Origin: Pseudoduganella lutea
Lineage (GTDB): Bacteria > Pseudomonadota > Gammaproteobacteria > Burkholderiales > Burkholderiaceae_D
Length of the DNA: 64,000 bases
Direction of reading: 5' to 3'
NCBI RefSeq assembly: GCF_004209755.1
Contig: NZ_CP035913.1
Location: 5,022,001-5,086,000 of the forward strand
Shown piece after piece: positions 44,085-52,962 of this stretch (position 1 is the first letter of the stretch; every line of letters starts with the position of its first letter). The notes under the pieces were generated by a model. It was given only the letters and a program-made list of their open reading frames with translations, did no database searches and had not been told where the DNA came from. The position numbers and the translations under genes were made by a program.

Positions 44085-45440
44085 ATGCTGCTGTTCACCC
44101 TCGCCATCGGTTTCGTGATGGCGATGATCGACGTGACGGCCGTGAACACGGCCCTGTCCGCCATTTCCGCCGACCTCGGCGTACCGCTGGAAGGCCTGGT
44201 CTGGGTCGTGGACGGCTACACGCTGACGTTTGCCGCGTTGCTGCTGGCAGGCGGCGCGCTGGCCGACCGCCACGGGCCCCGGCGCATCTACCAGGCAGGC
44301 CTGGGCACCTTCGTGATCGGTTCCGTACTGTGCGCGCTGGCACCATCCGGCGCGGCCCTGATCGCGGCGCGCCTGCTGCAGGGTAGCGGCGCGGCACTGT
44401 TCATGCCCAGTTCCCTCGCGCTGCTGACGCATGCCGAGGAAGACGAGAAACGCCGTGCCAGGATGTTCGGCACGTGGGCGGCGATCGTCAGCGCCGCCGC
44501 CACCGTCGGGCCGCTGGCCGGCGGCCTGCTGGTGGAAGCGTTCGGTTGGCGCAGCATTTTCTGGCTGAACCTGCCGCTTGGGCTGCTCGGCATCGCGCTG
44601 GCGCAGGTGAAGGCGCCCGCGCCGCCACCCCGGAAGCGCGAGCTGCGCCTGGCCAGCCATGGGCTGGGTGCCGGCGCGCTGGCGGCGCTGGCGTTCGTGC
44701 TGATCGAAGGCCCGGTGCTGGGCTGGCTTTCCGTGCCGGTCATCAGCGCATCCATTGCCTCGGTCGCGATGGCATTGCTGCTGGCCTGGGATGAACGCGC
44801 CACGGCGCAACCCATCCTGCCGCGCGCGCTGTACGGCATCGCGCCGTTTCGCGCCGCGGTCATGACGGGCATGCTGATCAACTTCGGCACGTTCGCCCAC
44901 ATGTTCGTGGTCAGCCTGTGGATGCAGGATGTGCACGGCAGCGGCGCACTCGGCACCGGGCTGGCGATCCTGCCGATGACGGCGGGGGCGGGTATCGGCA
45001 ACGTGTTGTCGGGTCGCGCGGTGGCCAGGCACGGCACGCGGATGCCACTGCTGTTGGGGATGGGCAGCGGCGCCGTGGCCGCGCTGCTGCTGGCGCAGGC
45101 ATCGGCCGGCACGCCGCCCTGGTTATTGATCGTTGGCGGAACGCTGATGTTCGCGGCGGTGGGTTATGCGATCCCGGCCATGACGGCCACCGTGATGGGC
45201 ACCGGTGGCAAGGGCAATGCCAGTGCCGCCGGCGCCGCGCTGAATGCCAGCCGCCAGGTCGGCGCACTGCTCGGCGTGGCCGTGGCCGGCTCCATCCTGC
45301 ACGCGGTGCCGGCCTGGGGAGCGCGGCTGGCCATCGTCTACGGCACCATCGCGGCGGCCTATGCGCTGGCATGGTTCGCCATCCATCGCCACGTGCAGCC
45401 GGCCGCCACGGGCGTGGCCGCCGCTGTCATGGCGGATTGA
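44085..45440 (+). CDS. MFS transporter, DHA2 (EmrB/QacA-like)
   Basis: Inner-membrane drug:proton antiporter of 451 aa with 12-14 hydrophobic segments. Motif A-like GGALADRHGPRR follows the second segment; IDVTAVNTAL in the first segment is the DHA2 motif D1. GAGGA precedes the ATG. It lacks the long extracellular loop of the largest members. The divergent LysR gene is the likely regulator. Substrate unknown. Confidence 0.92.
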   Translation: MLLFTLAIGFVMAMIDVTAVNTALSAISADLGVPLEGLVWVVDGYTLTFAALLLAGGALADRHGPRRIYQAGLGTFVIGSVLCALAPSGAALIAARLLQGSGAALFMPSSLALLTHAEEDEKRRARMFGTWAAIVSAAATVGPLAGGLLVEAFGWRSIFWLNLPLGLLGIALAQVKAPAPPPRKRELRLASHGLGAGALAALAFVLIEGPVLGWLSVPVISASIASVAMALLLAWDERATAQPILPRALYGIAPFRAAVMTGMLINFGTFAHMFVVSLWMQDVHGSGALGTGLAILPMTAGAGIGNVLSGRAVARHGTRMPLLLGMGSGAVAALLLAQASAGTPPWLLIVGGTLMFAAVGYAIPAMTATVMGTGGKGNASAAGAALNASRQVGALLGVAVAGSILHAVPAWGARLAIVYGTIAAAYALAWFAIHRHVQPAATGVAAAVMAD

Positions 45441-45630
45441 CGGATCAGCCGTGCAGGGTGCACCAGGCGATCATCCCGGCGATCGTCAGGATCGGCATGC
45501 CGTGCTGCGCGGCGCACGTTCGATGTCGTCGCCGGTCGGTCGGCGCGGCGTGCGGCGGGGGCGGCGTTTGTAGCAGAGCCTTCCGTTTCTGGTGTATCGT
45601 GGCGCTTCGCCCACCTGATCGCCCCATTCC

Positions 45631-48450
45631 ATGAAGTTGAGTCCATTCAAGCTTGCCACCGCCGCCACGCTGCTCGGCGCCTCCCTGCTGGCCCACGCCG
45701 CGCCGCTGCCGGCGCCCGGCGATACCTTGCCGGTGGCACCGTATGTGAAGGTGGGCAGGCTGGCCAACGGCCTCACCTATTACATCCAGAAGAATGCGCG
45801 GCCCGAGAAGCGCCTGGAATTGCGCCTCGTCGTCAAGGCCGGCTCGATCCTCGAGGATGAAGACCAGCTGGGCCTGGCGCACTTCACCGAGCACATGGCA
45901 TTCAACGGCTCCACCCATTTCAAGCGCCATGAACTGGTGTCGTACCTGCAGTCGATCGGCGTCAAGTTCGGACGCGACCTGAATGCCTACACGAGCTTCG
46001 ACCAGACCGTGTACATGCTGCCGATTCCCACCGATTCCAGGGAAGCCGTGGAGAAGGGCTTCCTCGTGCTGGAAGACTGGGCGCACGGCATCACGTTCAA
46101 CGAGGCCGACATCGAAAGCGAGCGTGGCATCGTGCTCGAGGAACTGCGGCTCGGCAAGGGCGCCAACGACCGCATGAACCAGGTGCTGTATCCCAAGCTG
46201 TTCAACGGTTCGCGCTATGCGGAGCGCCTGCCGATCGGCAAGGCCGACGTGCTGCGCACCTTCAAGCCCGACGCCATCAAGCGCTTCTACCGCGACTGGT
46301 ACCGGCCCGACCTGATGGCCGTGATGGCGGTGGGCGACATCGATCCTGCCGAGGCGGAAAAACTGATCAAGGCGCATTTCGGCAAGCTGAAGAACCCGGA
46401 AAATCCCCGTCCGCGCGACTATGCGGTGATCCCCGAGCGCAAGACCGATGAAGGGCTCGTGGTCACCGACCGCGAAGCGCCGGCCGACGTGCTGTATATC
46501 CGCTACCCGATCGTGCCGCACCCGGAAGACCCCACCTATGGCGGCTACCGGCGCGACCTCGTGGATAAACTGGTCGGCGCGATGCTGAGCCAGCGCATCA
46601 TGGAACTGACGCAGCAGGCCGACCCGCCGTTCATCCAGGGCGGCAGCGGCACGGGCAAGGTGGTGCGCGGCTATCGTTCGTTTTCCGTGACGGCGATGCT
46701 CGGCAAGGGCGGCCACGTGCCGGCGATCAACGCGCTTGTGCAGGAAGACGAGCGCGCGCGGCAGTTCGGCTTCACCGCGTCCGAACTGGACCGCGCAAAG
46801 AAAACCATGCTGCGCGGTTACGAGCGCATGTACGCCGAGCGCGACAAGTCCGACTCGGCCGCGTTCGTGAACGAATACATCCGCAATTTCCTCGAGGGCG
46901 AACCGATTCCGGGCATCCAGAACGAGTATGCGTATGCGCAGGTGCTCGTGCCGGGCATCACGCTCGACGAAATCAACGCGGCGGTGCGCGACGCCATCCC
47001 TTCCGACGACAAGAAGCTCGTCATCCTGATGAGCGGCCTGAAGGACCGGCTGCCGCCGACCGGCAACGAGCTGCTGGCCGCCGTCGACAATGCGCACAAG
47101 CTCACCGTGACGGCCCGCGAGGACAAGGCCTATGGCAGCAGCCTGCTGGAGAAACCGCCGGCACCCGGCCGGATCGTGGCCGAGAAGGAAAACAAGGCGC
47201 TCGGCACCACGGAGCTGACGCTGTCGAACGGCGTGAAGGTGGTGCTCAAGCCCACCGATTTCCGCAACGACCAGGTGCTGATGAGCGGCGTGCGCTTCGG
47301 CGGCCAGTCGCTGTTCGGCAACGACGATATCTTCAATGCCCGCTATGCCAGCGTGGTGATGGCGCAGATGGGCGCGATGAACCACTCGCCGGCCGACCTG
47401 CAGAAGATCCTGGCGGGCAAGAGCGTGAGCGCGGCCGTGACGATGTCCGACCTGACCGAGAACGTGGCCGGCAATGCCGGCAGCGCCGACATCGAGACGC
47501 TGCTGCAACTGACGCATGTGAAGCTCACGCAGCCGCGCCGCGACGAGGCACTGTTCCAATCCTTCCTCGCGCGCCAGCGCGACGCCGCGCTCAACGCGAT
47601 GGCCCGGCCCGAGGCGGAGTTCGCCGACACGGTGCGTGCCGCGCTGTACGGCGACCATCCGCGTGTGCCGCGCACGCCGCGGCCGGAAGATTTCGACAAG
47701 GTGCAGCTCGACCGCGTGCAGCAGATCTACCGCGAGCGCTTCTCCAGCATGAAGGGCATGACGTTCTACTTCATCGGCAGCTTCGATGCCGCGAAGCTGA
47801 AACCGCTGCTGGCCACTTACCTGGGATCGCTGCCGGCACCCGATATCGCGGTCGCCTGGCGCGATACCGGCGTGCGGCCGGTACGCGGCGTGGTGAAAAG
47901 GGAAGTCCGGCGCGGCAAGGAAGCCAAGAGCAATATATCGATCTCGTTTACCGGCGAGGCCGACTTCTCGCAGGCAGCGCAGATGCGCATGCAGGCCATG
48001 GTGGAAGTGCTGAACCTGAAACTGACCGACGTGCTGCGCGAACAGCTGGGCCTGATCTATGGCGGCGGTGCCAGCGGCGGTATCGCGAAACTGCCGTATG
48101 CGAATTACTCGTTGTCGCTGGCACTGCCCTGCGGGCCCGAGAACGTGGACAAGGTCATTGCCGCCGCGTTCGCGGAAATCCGCAAGCTGCAGGAAAACGG
48201 CCCGGACGCGGCCGACCTGGCGAAGGTGCGGCAGAACTGGCTGACCAGCCACCGGCGCGCATTGCGCGAAAACGGATACTGGATGGCCCAGTTGCAGACG
48301 GCGCACCTGAACGGCTTCCCGCCGGAATCCCTCCTCGGCTTCGAGGAGCGGGCCATGGCGGTCACGCCGGCGGATGTACAGGCGGCTGCGCAACGCTACT
48401 TCGACTTCAACAATTACGTGCAGGTCGTGCTGTATCCGGAAGCGAAATAA
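45631..48450 (+). CDS. M16 (pitrilysin) family zinc metallopeptidase
   Basis: Exported peptidase of 939 aa with a signal peptide (to about residue 25). The inverted zinc motif is H84-F-T-E87-H88 (HFTEHMAFNG), with the distal Glu in the ESERGIVLEELRL segment about 75 residues later. The other halves (residues about 210-420, 520-720 and 740-930) are the inactive M16 repeats that close the chamber. The layout matches periplasmic M16B-like PqqL/zinc-protease proteins that degrade small peptides. Single gene by context. Confidence 0.94.
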   Translation: MKLSPFKLATAATLLGASLLAHAAPLPAPGDTLPVAPYVKVGRLANGLTYYIQKNARPEKRLELRLVVKAGSILEDEDQLGLAHFTEHMAFNGSTHFKRHELVSYLQSIGVKFGRDLNAYTSFDQTVYMLPIPTDSREAVEKGFLVLEDWAHGITFNEADIESERGIVLEELRLGKGANDRMNQVLYPKLFNGSRYAERLPIGKADVLRTFKPDAIKRFYRDWYRPDLMAVMAVGDIDPAEAEKLIKAHFGKLKNPENPRPRDYAVIPERKTDEGLVVTDREAPADVLYIRYPIVPHPEDPTYGGYRRDLVDKLVGAMLSQRIMELTQQADPPFIQGGSGTGKVVRGYRSFSVTAMLGKGGHVPAINALVQEDERARQFGFTASELDRAKKTMLRGYERMYAERDKSDSAAFVNEYIRNFLEGEPIPGIQNEYAYAQVLVPGITLDEINAAVRDAIPSDDKKLVILMSGLKDRLPPTGNELLAAVDNAHKLTVTAREDKAYGSSLLEKPPAPGRIVAEKENKALGTTELTLSNGVKVVLKPTDFRNDQVLMSGVRFGGQSLFGNDDIFNARYASVVMAQMGAMNHSPADLQKILAGKSVSAAVTMSDLTENVAGNAGSADIETLLQLTHVKLTQPRRDEALFQSFLARQRDAALNAMARPEAEFADTVRAALYGDHPRVPRTPRPEDFDKVQLDRVQQIYRERFSSMKGMTFYFIGSFDAAKLKPLLATYLGSLPAPDIAVAWRDTGVRPVRGVVKREVRRGKEAKSNISISFTGEADFSQAAQMRMQAMVEVLNLKLTDVLREQLGLIYGGGASGGIAKLPYANYSLSLALPCGPENVDKVIAAAFAEIRKLQENGPDAADLAKVRQNWLTSHRRALRENGYWMAQLQTAHLNGFPPESLLGFEERAMAVTPADVQAAAQRYFDFNNYVQVVLYPEAK

Positions 48451-48482
48451 TCCCCGCCGCCGCGGCAATCCTGCCGCGGCAC

Positions 48483-48579
48483 TCCCATCGATGCATTCCG
48501 CCGATTGCCGTACCCCATCGATTGCCGCATCCCATCGATTGCCACGTCCCATCGATTGTTATCCATTGATTGCTCATGC
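48483..48579. repeat. Degenerate 17-bp tandem repeat with CCCATCGATTGCC core
   Basis: Five to six imperfect units of CCATCGATTGCCGCATC type follow the M16 gene. The middle three are nearly identical; the outer ones have decayed. The 48451-48848 stretch has no gene; apart from this repeat I see only AT-richer sequence that should hold the promoter of the next gene. Confidence 0.8.
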
Positions 48580-48848
48580 ATTTTATTGCTGCACTGCCGC
48601 GATAATGTGTGAGTTTTCGGCGCTGTTTTTGCTGCTATGCTTTCCTGGGCCGGGAGTTTAATCGTGCTTCCGTTGATAGCGTTTCATAAGTTGCTGATTC
48701 GAATGCGTTTTCAACTATCGAAATAAGATATCCGGTGAATACGCCTGTCCCGAACAAACTGCGTTGAAATAATATGCGAATGTTCCGACTTTATTTGCAT
48801 CGGTTTCATGAACAGCTGCCCGGACCTGATCCAGGCACCGGAGCGAAC

Positions 48849-49133
48849 ATGACCGGCATTCCTTATGTGACCCTGGCCCTGGCAATGATCGCCGGCGTGC
48901 TGGCCGTGCTGCTCTCCGTGATGAGCTCGCCCAAGTACCTGGCCGTGTTCGTGCTCACGATCATGTCGGGGCTGCTGGCGGCCGCCAGTGCCGTGCACTT
49001 TTGCCGCACGAAGTCGCCCCTGATGTTCGTGTCCCTGCTGCCGGGCGTGTTCGGTGTGTATGCGATCGCCGACGTGTTCACGCGCCTGGTGGGCGGCGTG
49101 CGGCTGCTGGACCTGTTCGGTCTCCTGGACTGA
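48849..49133 (+). CDS. Small membrane protein, unknown
   Basis: Protein of 94 aa with three hydrophobic segments. ATG 48849 is preceded by GGAG at five bases; an upstream in-frame ATG (48774) would add 25 polar residues and lacks a ribosome-binding site. No family recognised. It is followed by a strong hairpin. Confidence 0.6.
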   Translation: MTGIPYVTLALAMIAGVLAVLLSVMSSPKYLAVFVLTIMSGLLAAASAVHFCRTKSPLMFVSLLPGVFGVYAIADVFTRLVGGVRLLDLFGLLD

Positions 49134-49136
49134 CGG

Positions 49137-49167
49137 AGAGAACGCGGCGCGGACCGCCGCGTTCTCT
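49137..49167 (+). terminator. Strong hairpin, probable terminator without U-tract
   Basis: Perfect 13-bp stem (AGAGAACGCGGCG / CGCCGCGTTCTCT) with a 5-base loop, four bases after the stop of the small membrane protein. No T-run follows, so termination is likely but unproven. Confidence 0.55.
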
Positions 49168-49214
49168 GTGCTAGCCTTGTGCCATCGCGCCAAGCGCCAT
49201 GCCTTGAGTCCGCC

Positions 49215-49748
49215 ATGTGGAAAAGGTTCCTGCTCGCAGTCGTCATCCTTGCCGCCGTTCTCACCGGCCTTGCACTCATGCAGCCCGACACCTTCCGGAT
49301 CGAGCGCAGTGTGTTGATCAAGGCGCCGCCGGAACGGGTGTTCGCGTACCTGGACGATTTTCGCCAGTGGCCCGCCTGGTCGCCATGGGAGCGGCTGGAT
49401 CCGGCCATGCAGCGCGACTACAGCGGTGCCCCGCGCGGGCAGGGCGCGATCTACACATGGAATGGCAACGACGACGTGGGGCAGGGCCGGATGGAGATCG
49501 TCGATCGCACGCCGCCGCGCATGCTCGCCATCCGGCTCGACTTCACCAAGCCGTTCGAATCGCACAACCAGGTGCGCTTCGTGCTGACGCCACGGCCGGA
49601 CGGCACGGCGGTCAGTTGGGCGATGAGCGGCGAAAGCCCGTTCGCAATGAAACTGGTCGAAGTGTTCACCAGCCTGGAAGACATGGCCGGACCCGATTTC
49701 GAACGCGGTCTGGCACAGCTGAAGGAAGTGGCGGAAAAACCGCGCTGA
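49215..49748 (+). CDS. SRPBCC-domain protein with N-terminal anchor
   Basis: Protein of 177 aa. A single hydrophobic segment (residues 4-22) precedes a START/Bet v1-like SRPBCC domain: IERSVLIKAPPERVFAYLDDFRQWPAWSPWERLDP is the diagnostic opening, ending with the long C-terminal helix (DMAGPDFERGLAQLKEVAE). Such domains bind hydrophobic ligands. Genes around it give no partner. Confidence 0.88.
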   Translation: MWKRFLLAVVILAAVLTGLALMQPDTFRIERSVLIKAPPERVFAYLDDFRQWPAWSPWERLDPAMQRDYSGAPRGQGAIYTWNGNDDVGQGRMEIVDRTPPRMLAIRLDFTKPFESHNQVRFVLTPRPDGTAVSWAMSGESPFAMKLVEVFTSLEDMAGPDFERGLAQLKEVAEKPR

Positions 49749-49800
49749 CCCGGACGGGCGCTGCCATGGCATGATGCGTGTTCTCCACCGCCATGCCGCC

Positions 49801-51369
49801 ATGCCTGAACCCTGCATCCTCGCCATCGACAACGGCACGCAAAGCGTGCGCGCACTGCTGTTCGACACGCGCGGCGAACTGGTGGCGAAGGCGCAGGTGC
49901 CGTTGCAGGCGTATTACGCGGATCATCCCGGGTGGGCCGAACACAAGGCCGAAGACTACTGGGAAGCCGTATGCGAGGCTTGCCGCCGCCTGTGGCTCAT
50001 CGCGCCGGCCGCGCGCGGCCGCGTCGCCGGCGTGGCCGTGACGACGCAGCGCGGCACCGTCGTCAATGTCGATGCGCAGGGCCGCCCGCTGCGCCCGGCG
50101 ATCACGTGGCTGGACCAGCGCCGCACGAACCTGGCGCAGGTGCCGCGCGTCGGTCCGCTGTGGCGCGCGGGCTTCCGCCTGGCCCGCGTCGACGGCACGC
50201 TGCGCTACTTCCAGCGCGAGGCCGAAATCAACTGGATCGCCGCGCACGAGCCGGAGATCTGGCAACGCACCCACAAATTCCTGCTGTTGTCCGGCTACCT
50301 GAATTTCCAGCTGTGCGGCCGTTTCGTCGATTCGACCGGGTCGCAGGTGGGCTACGTGCCGTTCGACTACCGCCGCCACCGCTGGGCCGGCGCGCGCGAC
50401 TGGAAATGGCAGGCGCTGGCGATCCGCCCCGGCATGCTGCCGGCGCTGGCGCCGCCCGGCACGGTGATCGGCGCCATCACGCCGGCCGCGGCGGCGGCCA
50501 GCGGCATCCCGGCCGGCCTGCCGCTCGTTGCCGCCGCCGCCGACAAGGCCTGCGAAGTCATCGGGTCCGGCGCGCTGGCGCCGCACATCGGCTGCCTGTC
50601 GTATGGCACCACGGCCACGATCAACACGACGAGCACGAAATACGTCGAGGTCACGCGCTTCATCCCTCCCTATCCGGCTGCGCTGCCCGGCGCGTGGAGC
50701 ACCGAGGTGCAGATCCTGCGCGGCTACTGGATGGTGAACTGGTTCAAGGAGCAGTTCGGCGACCGTGAACTGGCCGCCGCCACGGAGCACGGCCTTGCGC
50801 CGGAAGCGCTGTTCGACCGGCTCGTGGAAACAGTGCCGCCGGGGTCGATGGGCCTGATGCTGCAGCCTTACTGGAGCCCGGGCATCCGCGTGCCGGGGCC
50901 GGAAGCCAAGGGCGCGATGATCGGCTTCGGCGACGTGCACACGCGCGCCCACATGTACCGGGCGATCCTGGAAGGCCTGGCATATGCATTGCGCGAGGGC
51001 AGGGAGCGCATCGAGCGGCGCAGCGGCACGCGCATCACCGAGCTGCGCGTGGCCGGCGGCGGTTCGCAAAGCAACGCGGCGATGCAGCTGACGGCGGACA
51101 TCTTCGGCCTGACCGCCGTGCGCGCGCACGTGCATGAAGCATCCGGTCTCGGGGCCGCGATCGCCGGGGCCGTCGGCCTTGGCCTGCACCGCGATTTCGC
51201 CACGGCCGTGGCGGCGATGACGCGCCCCGGCCGCGCCTTCGCGCCCGATGCCGCCAACCGCCGCCTGTACGACCAGCTGTACCGGCGGGTCTACCTGAAA
51301 ATGTATGGCCGGCTGCGGCCACTGTACGAGGACATCGCGGCCATCACGGGCTATCCGCCGCGTCCTTGA
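49801..51369 (+). CDS. FGGY-family carbohydrate kinase
   Basis: Sugar or polyol kinase of about 522 aa. FGGY_N: CILAIDNGTQSVRALLFD (phosphate loop 1), VTTQRGTVV, and WLDQRR. FGGY_C: SYGTTATINTTS and RVAGGGSQSNAAMQLTADIFG, the adenosine motif. The start is ATG 49801, where homology begins, although ATG 49771 is open too. The protein is near GlpK/XylB in length. No transporter or sugar dehydrogenase is next to it, so the substrate cannot be guessed. The 3' end overlaps the convergent cyclase gene by 26 bp. Confidence 0.9.
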   Translation: MPEPCILAIDNGTQSVRALLFDTRGELVAKAQVPLQAYYADHPGWAEHKAEDYWEAVCEACRRLWLIAPAARGRVAGVAVTTQRGTVVNVDAQGRPLRPAITWLDQRRTNLAQVPRVGPLWRAGFRLARVDGTLRYFQREAEINWIAAHEPEIWQRTHKFLLLSGYLNFQLCGRFVDSTGSQVGYVPFDYRRHRWAGARDWKWQALAIRPGMLPALAPPGTVIGAITPAAAAASGIPAGLPLVAAAADKACEVIGSGALAPHIGCLSYGTTATINTTSTKYVEVTRFIPPYPAALPGAWSTEVQILRGYWMVNWFKEQFGDRELAAATEHGLAPEALFDRLVETVPPGSMGLMLQPYWSPGIRVPGPEAKGAMIGFGDVHTRAHMYRAILEGLAYALREGRERIERRSGTRITELRVAGGGSQSNAAMQLTADIFGLTAVRAHVHEASGLGAAIAGAVGLGLHRDFATAVAAMTRPGRAFAPDAANRRLYDQLYRRVYLKMYGRLRPLYEDIAAITGYPPRP

Positions 51370-52804
51370 TCAGTTGCGCCGCCAGCCTGGCAGCCGCCTC
51401 GCTGGCGCCCTGGCCTCCGCTTTCCTGCCCGCTGCGTTCATGACCGCCGCGTTCATGACATATGCCGCGTACCTGGTTGCGCCCGCCTTCCTTGGCCGCG
51501 TACATCGCGCGGTCGGCGGCCACGAACAGCGCCTGCACGCCCGGCGCCACGCCTGCCTGCTCGCCAGGCTGGGGGCCAGGTGTCATCGTCGCCACGCCGA
51601 TGCTGACGGTAATCCAGGCCGACGTGGGAGACCTCGGGTGCGGCAGTTGCAGCGCCTCGACATGGGCGCGGATCGCCTCGCCCAGCGCCAGCGCCGCGTC
51701 GCCATCCGTTTCGGCGAACAGCAGCACGAATTCCTCGCCGCCGTAGCGCGCCGCCAGGTCGGTGCCGCGCAACGCATGCGCACCCAGCGCCTGCGCCACC
51801 TGCTGCAGGCACACGTCGCCGGCGGCATGACCCAGCGTATCGTTGTACAGCTTGAAGTGGTCGACGTCGAGCACCACCAGCGACAGCGGCGCACTGGTGC
51901 GCATGGCGCGCTGCCACTCCTTTTCCAGGAAGCTGTCGAAGTGGCGGCGGTTGGCGATCTTCGTGAGCGGGTCCAGCATCGCGGCGCGCTGCAGCGCGTC
52001 TTCCGACCGCTTGTGGTGCGTGATGTCGTGCAGCAGGCCGATGAACAGCGGCTGGCGCACGAACATCGGCGTCAGCGTCAGGTCCATGCATACCGAGCCG
52101 CCATTCTTGTGGCGGATGACGACTTCGCGCGTGCCGTGGCCGTGCGCAGCCCCGGGCTGAGCCGCGTGGCGGGCGAAATAGTCGAGGTATTCCTGCGCCA
52201 CCTCGGGAGGGAGCAGGTCGCCGATGTGGCGGCCTGCCAGCTCGCCCGGTCCGTAGCCCAGGTAGCCGTCGCAGGCGGGGTTGGTGGACTGGATGCGGCC
52301 GCACGGCTCGATGATCAGCAGCCCCTCGGCCATGTGGTCGACGATCGTGCGCAGCCGCTCGGCCTGTTCCTGCTGGGTGGCGCTGCTGGCGCGCAGTTGC
52401 AGCTGGGTGCGCACCCGCGCACGCACCTCCGCCATGCGCAGCGGCTTGCCGATGTAGTCGACGGCGCCCAGGTCGAAGCCGGCCACCACGTCTTCCGTTT
52501 CCGTGCGCGCGCTCATGAAGATCACGGGAATGGCCTGCGTGACCGGGTGCGCCTTCAGCAGGCGGCACGTCTCGAAGCCATCCATGCCGGCCATCACGAT
52601 GTCGAGCAGGATCAGGTCCGGCAGCACGCGGCGCGCCAGTTGCAGCGCCCGCTCGCCGCTGTTGGCGACAAACGTCTGGTACCCCTGTTCGACCATCAGC
52701 ACGCGCAGCGCCGCGAGGTTGTCGGGCGCGTCGTCGACGATCAGGATCGCGGCGCCACGCTGTCCGGTGGGACTGCCGGCGCCGGTGCTTCCAACTGGAT
52801 CCAT
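51344..52804 (-). CDS. Response-regulator diguanylate cyclase (REC-PAS-GGDEF)
   Basis: Cytoplasmic signalling protein of 486 aa. A REC domain (ILIVDDAPDN, phospho-acceptor Asp in LILLDIVMAGMDG) is followed by a PAS domain (about 145-265) and GGDEF domain. The active-site loop is YGGEEF, so cyclase activity is likely; RGTD five residues upstream is an intact inhibitory I-site, implying feedback by c-di-GMP. A Gly/Glu/Ser-rich tail follows. No cognate kinase is adjacent. Confidence 0.94.
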   Translation of the reverse strand: MDPVGSTGAGSPTGQRGAAILIVDDAPDNLAALRVLMVEQGYQTFVANSGERALQLARRVLPDLILLDIVMAGMDGFETCRLLKAHPVTQAIPVIFMSARTETEDVVAGFDLGAVDYIGKPLRMAEVRARVRTQLQLRASSATQQEQAERLRTIVDHMAEGLLIIEPCGRIQSTNPACDGYLGYGPGELAGRHIGDLLPPEVAQEYLDYFARHAAQPGAAHGHGTREVVIRHKNGGSVCMDLTLTPMFVRQPLFIGLLHDITHHKRSEDALQRAAMLDPLTKIANRRHFDSFLEKEWQRAMRTSAPLSLVVLDVDHFKLYNDTLGHAAGDVCLQQVAQALGAHALRGTDLAARYGGEEFVLLFAETDGDAALALGEAIRAHVEALQLPHPRSPTSAWITVSIGVATMTPGPQPGEQAGVAPGVQALFVAADRAMYAAKEGGRNQVRGICHERGGHERSGQESGGQGASEAAARLAAQLIKDAADSP

Positions 52805-52898
52805 GGCGTTATTGTTGAGGTGACGATCGTTAGATCATACCGGCAGGAAACTTGGAATGCTTGGGAAAATGCGGGGATTGGCTAAAAAGATACGAAAT

Positions 52899-52926
52899 CA
52901 GGCAAGATCCTTGGGAACCTTGCCTG
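52899..52926 (-). terminator. Probable terminator of the RidA-aminotransferase unit
   Basis: CAGGCAAG / CTTGCCTG stem with a 12-base loop, 37 bp past the aminotransferase stop on the minus strand; a T-rich stretch (TCTTTTT) follows a few bases later in that orientation. Confidence 0.4.
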
Positions 52927-52962
52927 CGAAACAAGCTCTGGTACGGATGCTGCGGACGCCTT

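Noticed and set aside
45441..45630. A short reading frame on the minus strand ending in AWCTLHG
   Set aside because: Only about 17 residues after its last ATG, no ribosome-binding site or homology that I can see.
45445..48552. A very long open frame on the minus strand (over 1000 codons)
   Set aside because: It is antisense to the M16 peptidase, whose motifs are intact, and its translation is low-complexity without any domain. High GC keeps antisense frames open.
48483..48579. Short CRISPR array
   Set aside because: Units are contiguous with no spacers between them and are only 17 bp; this is a tandem repeat.
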